From Anaerolineales bacterium (GTDB lineage: Bacteria; Chloroflexota; Anaerolineae; 4572-78; NAK82), in NCBI GenBank assembly GCA_024643945.1, contig JAHELX010000280.1, positions 1-7,721 of the forward strand: a DNA stretch of 7,721 bases, read 5' to 3'. Below, piece after piece: positions 1-5,727 of the stretch (positions are counted from its first letter, which is position 1; each line of letters starts with the position of its first letter). Made by a program: the position numbers and the translations under genes. The notes under the pieces are model-generated. The model was given only the letters and a program-made list of their open reading frames with translations, ran no database searches and was not told the origin of the DNA.

Positions 1-89
1 GGCCCGCGCGGCGTAGCCGGGACGGGCAGCCCCCAGCCCCCAACCCCCCCCGGCCCGCGCGGCGTAGCCGGGACGGGCAGCCCCCAGCC
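1..89. repeat. Two copies of a 38-base GC-rich direct repeat, 51-base period
   Basis: Positions 1-38 and 52-89 are identical. The spacer 39-51 is almost pure C on the plus strand (G on the coding strand). The 51-base period is exactly 17 codons, so the GT39-like frame stays open and reads GWGLPVPATPRGP twice. The window starts at the first base of one copy, so the array may continue to the left. It could be a small tandem expansion, a REP-like insertion tolerated in frame, or an assembly artefact at a repeat edge. Confidence 0.85.
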
Positions 90-1154
90 AGCAACAAAGA
101 GGATCAGAGCCACCACGAAGAGTCGGAACGCCCCGTAGAAGCACAACCCCAATCCCAGAGACAGTCCAACCCAGGCGATGGGTCCCAGTCGTCTGGTGCG
201 CAGCGCGCGCATGGCAAAATACAACGTGGCGAATTCAAAGAATGGGGTGTCAATTCCAGTCATGGCGATGCGGCTGAAATTCACGTGCCAACGCATCGTC
301 GCTACCAGAAAGGCCAGCAGCAGCCCCCAACGCTGCCCCTTCCACTCTCGTCCAAAGAGATAAGCGAAGAGCACGGCTCCCATACCAAAGAGCACTGAGA
401 CCACCCTGAGCGCCGGCGTGCTGACCCCAAATAGCCGAAAAGAAAGGGCGAAAAGATAGAGTAGATGAGTCGGGAGATTAATGGGTTCCCAAAATACTGG
501 GCGAAAGGCAGGGTCCTGCAGAATACGGCGCGCCTGGATGCCCGCCTCCGCCTCGTCGAACCAGGTGCCAAAAGGGAGCGAAAAGAAATGGAAGAGGCGA
601 AAGAAGAGCGCCAGCAGCAAGATGGCGAGGAGGAAGAGACTGGGCAGGGATAAGTGAAAAGACGAAAGAATGGTCGATGGGGAGGATGAAAGATCGGCCA
701 GCCACAGCCCAGCTATGAACAACAACAGGCTGGCGCCGTACAAGGACCAGGCAATGCCATTTTGCGTTTCAAGAGTAAAGAGACGCAACGAGATGAGCGA
801 TAGAATCAACGCGCCTGAAGCCAGGCCTATACCCACCCAGCCCTGAATCCCCGGCGCGATTTTGAGCTCGGAGAATGAGGCCGGGAGAGCCTGGTCGTAC
901 TTCTCAGTCTCCCCCAGCGCGCGCCCTGCTGCGCTGCGGGCCAGTTGCAGGGTGAAAAGGGGAATGGCGACGGCGTACAACAGAAGTCCTGGCAGCAAAT
1001 CCTCACGGGCAAAGAGGTCTTGAGCCAGCCAACCCAGAGTCAGTGCGCCCAGCGCCCAGGCCAGATTATCCAGCGTGCGACGAGCCGGCAAGCCGCGCGC
1101 AGGATAGGATGAATCTAGAGATTTCGCCGTGCGAGAGAGGAATGAACTGCCCAC
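1..1154 (-). CDS. GT39/PMT-like integral membrane glycosyltransferase (3' end outside window)
   Basis: An open minus-strand frame of 384 full codons runs off the left edge with no stop, so the C-terminus is missing. Seen: about eleven hydrophobic segments, near residues 29-45, 52-71, 106-124, 134-153, 168-187, 229-243, 249-268, 275-287, 305-317, 325-341 and 344-359. After the fifth lies PFGTWFDEAEAG (residues 194-205), and further on RWHVNFSRIAMTG (288-300). Known: GT39/ArnT-type enzymes carry an acidic DE motif in the first large outer loop and transfer sugars from polyprenyl-phosphate donors; D200-E201 fit this. Inferred: transfer of a lipid-linked sugar to a protein or glycan on the outer face of the membrane. 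Unusually, four predicted spans precede the one before the DE motif. The start is the GTG at 1154, the only usual start codon soon after an in-frame stop (TGA at 1170-1168); it has no clear Shine-Dalgarno. A TTG at 1091 is an alternative. Several plus-strand open frames here are shadows of this gene. Confidence 0.85.
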   Translation of the reverse strand, partial: MGSSFLSRTAKSLDSSYPARGLPARRTLDNLAWALGALTLGWLAQDLFAREDLLPGLLLYAVAIPLFTLQLARSAAGRALGETEKYDQALPASFSELKIAPGIQGWVGIGLASGALILSLISLRLFTLETQNGIAWSLYGASLLLFIAGLWLADLSSSPSTILSSFHLSLPSLFLLAILLLALFFRLFHFFSLPFGTWFDEAEAGIQARRILQDPAFRPVFWEPINLPTHLLYLFALSFRLFGVSTPALRVVSVLFGMGAVLFAYLFGREWKGQRWGLLLAFLVATMRWHVNFSRIAMTGIDTPFFEFATLYFAMRALRTRRLGPIAWVGLSLGLGLCFYGAFRLFVVALILFVAGWGLPVPATPRGPGGVGGWGLPVPATPRG

Positions 1155-1172
1155 GTTTAAGAAACTGTCTCA

Positions 1173-1178
1173 ATTATA
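1173..1178 (-). promoter_or_regulatory. Possible -10 box for the GT39-like gene
   Basis: The minus strand reads TATAAT, a perfect sigma-70-type -10 box, 18 bases upstream of the GTG start. No good -35 hexamer lies 15-18 bases further upstream; that stretch falls inside the right half of the 1187-1202 inverted-repeat arm. If the box is used, the 5' leader would be only about 12 bases, which fits the lack of a Shine-Dalgarno site. Confidence 0.4.
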
Positions 1179-1186
1179 ATACCCGC

Positions 1187-1246
1187 ACGTGCAATTTCCG
1201 AGAAAAGTGGGCGACATATTGTTCTCACGACTCGGAAATTGCACGT
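1187..1246. repeat. Perfect 16-base inverted repeat with 28-base loop
   Basis: The arm at 1187-1202 (ACGTGCAATTTCCGAG) is the exact reverse complement of 1231-1246. Pairing goes on outwards for two more bases after one mismatch. The arm centres are 44 bases apart, about four helix turns. The left arm sits directly upstream of the minus-strand -10 box. It may be a paired operator site, a cruciform or hairpin, or a short palindromic mobile element. No open frame lies inside. Confidence 0.85.
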
Positions 1247-1258
1247 ACGCTGGGTATA

Positions 1259-1293
1259 CGCTCGCCAGGGCGATGAAACGCCCCTCACGAGCG
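1259..1293. repeat. Nested hairpin
   Basis: An outer stem CGCTCG (1259-1264) pairs with CGAGCG (1288-1293). An inner stem GGGCG (1268-1272) pairs with CGCCC (1279-1283) around a six-base loop. The internal loop is CCA against CTCA. There is no T-run after it on the plus strand, so it is not a typical terminator. It lies only 12 bases from the inverted repeat that ends at 1246. Its role is unknown. Confidence 0.5.
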
Positions 1294-1309
1294 ACTTGCT
1301 TCACATCAC

Positions 1310-1333
1310 AGCAACAAATCATAGCAACAAATC
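1310..1333. repeat. 11-base direct repeat, two copies, 13-base period
   Basis: AGCAACAAATC occurs at 1310-1320 and again at 1323-1333, separated by two bases. It lies about 110 bases upstream of the TPR promoter. It may be a tandem protein-binding site or chance duplication; two copies are too few to decide. Confidence 0.5.
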
Positions 1334-1444
1334 GCAGGAGTGTCAAACAACTTCTGACGTTGGTGGGGATGCGTTCATTTTGGGGGGCTTCGCTCCGGGA
1401 GGGTTCGCCGCGAAATCCGAACACACCCACATTGGAGAAGACGA

Positions 1445-1473
1445 TTGTCTGACAAAGGCGTCCGTGCTATAAT
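1445..1473 (+). promoter_or_regulatory. Sigma-70-type promoter for the TPR gene
   Basis: A -35-like TTGTCT (1445-1450, 4 of 6 consensus bases) is followed by an ideal 17-base spacer and a perfect TATAAT (1468-1473). Transcription would start near 1480, giving a leader of about 30 bases before the ATG at 1510. The -10 box is the centre of a small palindrome, GTGCTA-TAA-TAGCAC (1464-1478), which could be a repressor site. Confidence 0.65.
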
Positions 1474-1480
1474 AGCACTA

Positions 1481-1506
1481 CTCCAAATGAGGAGAAGATA
1501 GACTCC
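1481..1506 (+). promoter_or_regulatory. Distant Shine-Dalgarno with possible masking hairpins
   Basis: The only purine-rich ribosome site upstream of the TPR gene is GAGGAGAA (1489-1496), with GGAG at 1491-1494, 15 bases before the ATG. That is longer than the usual 5-10. CTCC lies on both sides, at 1481-1484 and 1503-1506, and either could pair with the GGAG. Pairing with the downstream CTCC would hide the site. An ATG at 1487 meets a stop after four codons, so it cannot be the start. Confidence 0.35.
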
Positions 1507-1509
1507 CCT

Positions 1510-3183
1510 ATGTATATTGGACGCAAACCGCAACGGCGCTCCCCACGCCTGACCCTGCTCTTGCTAGTTCTTATCGCTATAGCCAGCAGTTTCGTCTACT
1601 ATATCTGGACTTACCAGCCCCAGTGGGCCAACCCGCTTGAACCCACCCCAACGCCGACCAGGACTGCTGAATCATACATCTTGGAAGCGGAAGCCTATTA
1701 TGGTCAGGGGCAACTTGACGAAGCGATTGCTGCCTATGAACAGGCCGTGCCTATCAAGCCGGAGGACGCGATGGCTCACGCTCGGCTGTCACAGCTTTTG
1801 GTCTGGCGCGAGCGCACGGCGGAAGCTGTTGGGCAAGCTGAACAGGCAGTTTTGTTGGAGCCATCAAATCCCCAGGCTCTGGCCACCCTGTGCCAGGCTC
1901 TCGATTGGGAAGGCCAATATGCCGAAGCCTTCGACGCCTGTGAATGTGCCATCGAATTGGCCCCTGACCAGGCTGAAGCCTACGCCTACCTGGCTAAAAC
2001 GTACGTTGATACAGGGGATTGGATTCCGGCTCGCCAGTACGCACAGCAGGCGGTTGACCTGAATTATCAAAGCATGGACGCCCATTTTAACCAGGGCAAA
2101 GTGCTCGAGGGTCAGGCACGTTACCGGCAAGCAGTGGAAGCTTACGAGAATGCTATTGTACTCCATCCCAAGTTGGCTCCCCTTTACATCAGCGCCGGGC
2201 AAAACTATCGAGTTCTAGGTCAGTTCACGCAAGCCATCGATCGCTTTGAAAAGGCGATCCGCCTCGACCCGGCCAGCCCGGTGGGCTACGATCAACTCGG
2301 CTGGACCTATTATACGGCCGGCCAATATAGCCGCGCAATAGACACCCTGGAACAAGCCACGCTAATTGACCCTGACTACACGGCGAGCTGGGGACATCTG
2401 GGCATCGTTTATTACGTATTGCAGCAATACGAGGAAGTCCTCCCGACCCTTCAACAGGCCATCAATCTGGCTGAAAAGGATTATTTACGCAATGCGCGGC
2501 GCGTGCTCGTCATCGGACAGGACACTACCCGCGATCCACCTCAACCTGTTGAACTGATGGGTGGCGACTTTCTTCCTCCCAGCGCCAAGGACGCTGAGAA
2601 AATAAGCACCAGCCTATCTCCCATCCTGAGCCCGGCCCGTATTATCCCTAAACCGAACCAGACCTGCGGTGACATCATCGCCTACAAACTGCGCCCCCAA
2701 TCCACTGTTCCCGGACAAGCCAGTGCACCCGGCGCAGGGAAGCCGGAGGATGGAGTAGACGCAGCCGAAATCCCCACACCGGTCGCCCGTTTTCTCGACG
2801 CTCATGGTGAGGCTACCATCGACTTGAACAAAGGCCTGCTTGATCTGAAACTGACAGGGGTTCCCCAGCCAGAGGGGATTCCCTACGAGGCACAGCTCGT
2901 GATGGGATCCGATCCTCCACTGAGCCTGGGTTATTTCCAACCCGACGCCGAGGGCAACGCCACCCTCAATTTTACATTCAAAGACACGCGTTCCGCCCCA
3001 GTTGATTATTATACCTTGTTGGGTTTCTCCTATGTCTTTCTCGGCCAATGCGACAAAGGTGTGCCGTGGCTGCTCGATTCCCTCGACATTGACCCCAATC
3101 CATCCAATCCCGCCTGGCAAGGTTTGGCTGATTGCCCCGAGGATCAATCCTCGCCTACCCAGGAGAGCCAAGGGGGAAAGTAG
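1510..3183 (+). CDS. Membrane-anchored tetratricopeptide (TPR) repeat protein
   Basis: The protein has 557 residues. Seen: a basic N-terminus (RKPQRRSPR), one membrane span at about residues 13-33, a short Pro/Thr linker (43-51), then eight TPR units in near-perfect 34-residue register over about 52-323. Typical TPR positions are clear, such as GQLDEAIAAYEQAV and GQFTQAIDRFEKAI. Residues about 340-425 form a proline-rich, probably disordered link. Residues about 426-490 look like a beta-rich domain (alternating GEATIDL, GLLDLKLTG, LSLGYF, GNATLNFTF), and 497-540 resemble a further TPR-like pair. With one N-terminal anchor, the bulk probably lies outside the cytoplasm; TPR arrays usually act as protein-binding scaffolds. 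The partner is unknown. The ATG follows a promoter at 1445-1473. The stop codon TAG lies in the first bases of the inverted repeat that flanks the next gap. The TPR call is firm; the function is open. Confidence 0.93.
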   Translation: MYIGRKPQRRSPRLTLLLLVLIAIASSFVYYIWTYQPQWANPLEPTPTPTRTAESYILEAEAYYGQGQLDEAIAAYEQAVPIKPEDAMAHARLSQLLVWRERTAEAVGQAEQAVLLEPSNPQALATLCQALDWEGQYAEAFDACECAIELAPDQAEAYAYLAKTYVDTGDWIPARQYAQQAVDLNYQSMDAHFNQGKVLEGQARYRQAVEAYENAIVLHPKLAPLYISAGQNYRVLGQFTQAIDRFEKAIRLDPASPVGYDQLGWTYYTAGQYSRAIDTLEQATLIDPDYTASWGHLGIVYYVLQQYEEVLPTLQQAINLAEKDYLRNARRVLVIGQDTTRDPPQPVELMGGDFLPPSAKDAEKISTSLSPILSPARIIPKPNQTCGDIIAYKLRPQSTVPGQASAPGAGKPEDGVDAAEIPTPVARFLDAHGEATIDLNKGLLDLKLTGVPQPEGIPYEAQLVMGSDPPLSLGYFQPDAEGNATLNFTFKDTRSAPVDYYTLLGFSYVFLGQCDKGVPWLLDSLDIDPNPSNPAWQGLADCPEDQSSPTQESQGGK

Positions 3184-3355
3184 ACAGTAGGTGAGAAAAG
3201 AGAGTAGTCGCCATGCCTGCTGCGGGGCACCATGTACCATGAAAACGTATAGGCGTAGGACAAGCTGTTAGCTTGTCCGTGGCGGGACAAGCTAACAGCT
3301 TGTCCTACGAGCATTTTCAGAACAGACAAATGTAGCCCTTCTCATCCACTGTCTA
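3181..3355. mobile_element. MITE-like non-coding palindromic element
   Basis: The gap between the TPR and transporter genes is bounded by an imperfect inverted repeat: 3181-3197 against 3339-3355 match at 15 of 17 positions (outer core TAGACAGT). Inside is a perfect 25-base palindrome (3254-3309). There is no coding frame of note. Terminal inverted repeats around a palindromic core, with no transposase, is the layout of a MITE or REP/BIME-type element. I could not identify target-site duplications, so mobility is unproven. The left end supplies the TPR gene's stop codon, and the right end stops 18 bases before the transporter ATG. Confidence 0.4.
3254..3309. repeat. Perfect 25-base inverted repeat, 6-base loop, self-palindromic arms
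   Basis: Arms 3254-3278 and 3285-3309 are exact reverse complements around GTGGCG (3279-3284). Each arm is itself a hairpin: GGACAAGCT and AGCTTGTCC around a three-base loop (GTT in the left arm, AAC in the right). It can therefore fold as one long 25-bp hairpin or two short 9-bp hairpins. As RNA the long stem could block transcription, but only a weak TTTT (3314-3317) follows, so it is not a standard Rho-independent terminator. It may still separate the TPR and transporter transcripts or protect their ends. Confidence 0.9.
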
Positions 3356-3373
3356 CCGACTGCTGATTACGCT

Positions 3374-4843
3374 ATGACCCACAGACGACGCATCGGCTTC
3401 CGCCGCCAAACCCTTGCGCTATTACAACCTGCTATCGAGGCAGGCGTACAGACTGTCTTCGATCTGGGGCGATTCTCTTTGGTGATCGGCCTCACCATCT
3501 TCACGCTGCTGATGCCCCCTCCCCCCGGTCTGTCGGCAGATGGACATCGAGCCCTGGCGTTGTTTGTCTTCACGGGCGGCATATTAGCCCTGGAACCGGT
3601 GCCTCTGCCCATCGCCGCGCTAATGGTCCCGGTGATGCAGGTGGTCCTGGGCATCGCCAACGTAACAGATTCGTTCGCCCCCTTTTCATCGCCAGTGGTC
3701 TTTCTGATTCTAGGCAGCCTTTTTCTGGCCGAAGCACTGAGCAAACATGGCCTCAGCCGGCGGCTGGCGTTGTGGGCCATCGCTCGATCGGGAGGAAAAG
3801 TGAGCCTGCTGCTCTTGAGTTTGATGATCATCGCAGCCACACTCTCCTTCTGGGTCATCAACACGGCCACCGCCGCCGTTCTCATCCCGGTAGCCTCAGC
3901 CATTACACGCCAAGTCCCTGACCCAGCCCGCGGGCGCCGGTTGTTGGTGTTGTTGATTATGGGCATCGCGGTAGCAGCCAGTGTGGGCGGAATGGGGACC
4001 ATTATGGGCGCCGCACCCAACGCTGTGGCCGCCGATTGGCTGACGCGCATTGGCCCCTGGACCTTTTTCGATTGGACCAAATTCGGCCTGCCGGCTGCAT
4101 TCCTTTTGCTCCCACTATCGTGGTGGTTGCTATTGCGCATCATCCCCGTAGGCATAGACCGTTTGGATTTGGAAGGTGTCAAAGAAGAAATCACCCAGAT
4201 GGACAGCCTGAGTCGGCACGAAGTGGAAATCCTGATTATCATCGGCATCTCGGCGGTGCTGTGGGTGACAGGCTCTTACCTGGAAAGTGCCCTGGCCCTG
4301 CCTGAAACCCTGCTATCGAGCGCCATCATCGCCATTGGAGCGGTCTTTGTTATGTCAATACGCTTCATTATTGATTGGGACGACATTAAGGGTGTGAGCT
4401 GGGGTCTTTTCTTCATCATTGGTGCCGGACTCTCCCTGGGCGAAGCACTGGAGCGTACCGGAACCAGTGCGTGGTTTGCTCAGATCTTGATGCCGGTCGC
4501 CAGGGATTTGCCAGCAGGAGTAATTCTCGCGCTGTTGGTAATCTTGTCGGCCATACTTACCAACCTGCTGAACAACGCCACCATCGCCGCCGTTTTTACG
4601 CCGGTGCTTATCGACCTGAGCCGGGCCAGGGGTCTGGACCCGATCTTCCTGATCCTACCTGCCACCCTGGCGACCACCTTTGGCTATTCTCTGCCCTCAG
4701 CCTCAGCACGGATGGCATTGATCTACGGCACTGGGGTGTTGACTCGCAATGAAATGATGCGTTATGGCATTTTGCTCACTCTCCCCTCGGCGGCTGTGCT
4801 CATTGGCTTCTTCCTCTTGTTATCGCTGCTTAATTGGATATAA
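3374..4843 (+). CDS. DASS/SLC13-type anion transporter with divergent substrate signatures
   Basis: The protein has 489 residues, the usual length for the divalent anion:sodium symporter family (CitT/INDY, COG0471), with many hydrophobic segments in two inverted halves. Known: family members import dicarboxylates, citrate or sulfate with sodium, using two SNT motifs and two TPPN-like loops. Seen: the first half matches well at FWVINTATAAVLIP (159-172, INT in place of SNT) and at GGMGTIMGAAPNAVA (205-219). In the second half, LTNLLNNATIAAVFTP (395-410) stands where the second SNT should be, and SLPSASARMALIYGTG (439-454) where LPxxTPPNAI is expected. Inferred: a membrane carrier whose substrate may not be a common dicarboxylate. 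The ATG at 3374 has no clear Shine-Dalgarno and no obvious own promoter, being 18 bases after the MITE-like element. The long minus-strand open frame opposite is an Arg-rich shadow. The family call is firm; substrate and ion coupling are unknown. Confidence 0.88.
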   Translation: MTHRRRIGFRRQTLALLQPAIEAGVQTVFDLGRFSLVIGLTIFTLLMPPPPGLSADGHRALALFVFTGGILALEPVPLPIAALMVPVMQVVLGIANVTDSFAPFSSPVVFLILGSLFLAEALSKHGLSRRLALWAIARSGGKVSLLLLSLMIIAATLSFWVINTATAAVLIPVASAITRQVPDPARGRRLLVLLIMGIAVAASVGGMGTIMGAAPNAVAADWLTRIGPWTFFDWTKFGLPAAFLLLPLSWWLLLRIIPVGIDRLDLEGVKEEITQMDSLSRHEVEILIIIGISAVLWVTGSYLESALALPETLLSSAIIAIGAVFVMSIRFIIDWDDIKGVSWGLFFIIGAGLSLGEALERTGTSAWFAQILMPVARDLPAGVILALLVILSAILTNLLNNATIAAVFTPVLIDLSRARGLDPIFLILPATLATTFGYSLPSASARMALIYGTGVLTRNEMMRYGILLTLPSAAVLIGFFLLLSLLNWI

Positions 4844-4846
4844 GCT

Positions 4847-4875
4847 TTGCTCATTCGCGGCTTGTTTGTTATAAT
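4847..4875 (+). promoter_or_regulatory. Promoter for the GT2-DUF5107-zinc ribbon operon
   Basis: TTGCTC (4847-4852, 3 of 6 -35 bases) lies 17 bases before a perfect TATAAT (4870-4875). It sits just after the transporter stop codon. Transcription would begin near 4882, about 33 bases before the ATG at 4915, which argues against the further-upstream TTG at 4834 as the start. The leader has two competing small stems: CGGG/CCCG (4885-4888 with 4896-4899) and ATCCG/CGGAT (4874-4878 with 4898-4902). Confidence 0.55.
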
Positions 4876-4902
4876 CCGAGCGAACGGGAAAATTGCCCGG
4901 AT

Positions 4903-4908
4903 GAGGTG
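4903..4908 (+). promoter_or_regulatory. Ribosome binding site that fixes the GT2 start
   Basis: GAGGTG lies six bases before the ATG at 4915, good Shine-Dalgarno spacing. It supports this start over the in-frame TTG at 4834, which overlaps the transporter gene and would add 27 residues with no family resemblance. Confidence 0.6.
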
Positions 4909-4914
4909 CTGATA

Positions 4915-5727
4915 ATGGTAAGTTCCATGCCAGAGGGCCCAGCGACGTGCTTTCTGTCCATTACGATCCCTGCCTACAACGAAGAGAAACGACTACCTGA
5001 TAGTCTGCCACGAATTATTCAGTTTGTTCAACAACAAGAATATTCGATTGAAGTTATCGTCGTAGATGATGGCAGCGCCGACCGGACAGCAGATATAGTA
5101 AGGGAGTTTCAAAAACAGGCTCCCTTCATTACTCTGCTGCAGGTAGATCACGGTGGCAAAGGCCACGCCGTAAAAGCCGGGATGATGCAGGCCCATGGTG
5201 AATACCTGTTTTTGTGTGACAGCGATCTCTCGATGCCCATCGAAGAGGTCACTAAATTCTTGCCCCCTGCGCTCGACGGGTACGACCTGGCTATCGCCTC
5301 GCGGGAAATTGAAGGGGCCCGTCGTTACGACGAGCCTGCCTATCGCCATCTGATGGGACGAGTCTTCAACCTGATTGTACGCCTGCTGGCAGTGCGCGGC
5401 ATTCAGGATACTCAGGCTGGCTTTAAGTGCTTTCGACGCGATGCTGCTGGCCAGCTTTTTCCGCTTCAAACCATCGATGGCTGGGGCTTCGATGTAGAAA
5501 TTTTGTTCATTGCCCAAAGGCACGGCATGAAAATCGTCGAAGTCCCTATCAACTGGTATTACAAGAATCGCAGCCAGGTGAGACCCATCCAGGATACATA
5601 TAATATGTTCCGAGAAGCCCTCAAGGTGCGTCTCAACGCCTGGCAGGGGCGATACAAATCAGTGAATGACATACGACGAGGCGACGAGGCAGCGAATCAG
5701 CGAACACAGCCCACTGGAGAATTATGA
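4915..5727 (+). CDS. GT2 glycosyltransferase, polyprenyl-phosphate hexosyltransferase type
   Basis: The protein has 270 residues from this start. Seen: a GT-A fold with LSITIPAYNEE (14-24), IEVIVVDDGSADRT (45-58), GGKGHAVKAGM (80-90), the metal-binding DSDLS (102-106), TQAGFKCFRR (166-175) and GWGFDVEI (189-196). These match the dolichyl-phosphate beta-glucosyltransferase (DPG synthase/Alg5-like) branch of family GT2. Known: that branch moves a hexose from a nucleotide sugar onto a polyprenyl phosphate at the cytoplasmic membrane face. There is no membrane span at either end, so it is cytoplasmic or peripheral. Inferred: it makes an undecaprenyl-phosphate-linked sugar for a membrane glycosyltransferase such as the one at 1-1154. 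Whether the sugar is glucose, mannose or another cannot be read. The stop codon overlaps the next gene's ATG by four bases, so the two are probably translationally coupled. Confidence 0.9.
   Translation: MVSSMPEGPATCFLSITIPAYNEEKRLPDSLPRIIQFVQQQEYSIEVIVVDDGSADRTADIVREFQKQAPFITLLQVDHGGKGHAVKAGMMQAHGEYLFLCDSDLSMPIEEVTKFLPPALDGYDLAIASREIEGARRYDEPAYRHLMGRVFNLIVRLLAVRGIQDTQAGFKCFRRDAAGQLFPLQTIDGWGFDVEILFIAQRHGMKIVEVPINWYYKNRSQVRPIQDTYNMFREALKVRLNAWQGRYKSVNDIRRGDEAANQRTQPTGEL

Larger units (their letters stand above)
1155..1509. other. Divergent intergenic region (355 bases) between the GT39-like and TPR genes
   Basis: No convincing gene is seen here; the short open frames on both strands lack family resemblance and ribosome sites. 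It holds promoters for both flanking genes, a long inverted repeat (1187-1246), a nested hairpin (1259-1293) and a short direct repeat (1310-1333). From about 1334 to 1440 I see only GC-rich sequence with a weak hairpin (TTCG-CCG-CGAA, about 1404-1414). The amount of structure suggests a regulatory region, or the remains of small non-coding mobile elements. Confidence 0.7.

Noticed and set aside
178..1012. Several 60-90 codon open frames on both strands
   Set aside because: They are other-frame readings of the minus-strand GT39-like gene, whose continuous frame explains the whole stretch.
1189..1472. Small open frames in the divergent intergenic region
   Set aside because: They run across the inverted repeat and hairpin, have overlapping frames on both strands, and show no protein family features.
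2614..3240. 208-codon open frame on the minus strand
   Set aside because: It is antisense to the 3' part of the TPR gene, with low-complexity Gly-rich sequence and no recognisable motif.
3254..3309. Standard Rho-independent terminator
   Set aside because: The stem is very strong but there is no adjacent T-run on either side, only a TTTT five bases downstream. It is better described as a palindromic repeat.
3367..4248. 293-codon open frame on the minus strand
   Set aside because: It lies wholly opposite the transporter, is rich in Arg, Met and Ser, and matches no family I know. It is a shadow of the opposite strand's codon bias.
4834..4914. Upstream TTG start for the GT2 gene
   Set aside because: It precedes the likely transcription start, overlaps the transporter gene and adds no family-like sequence. 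The ATG at 4915 has a well-placed ribosome site.
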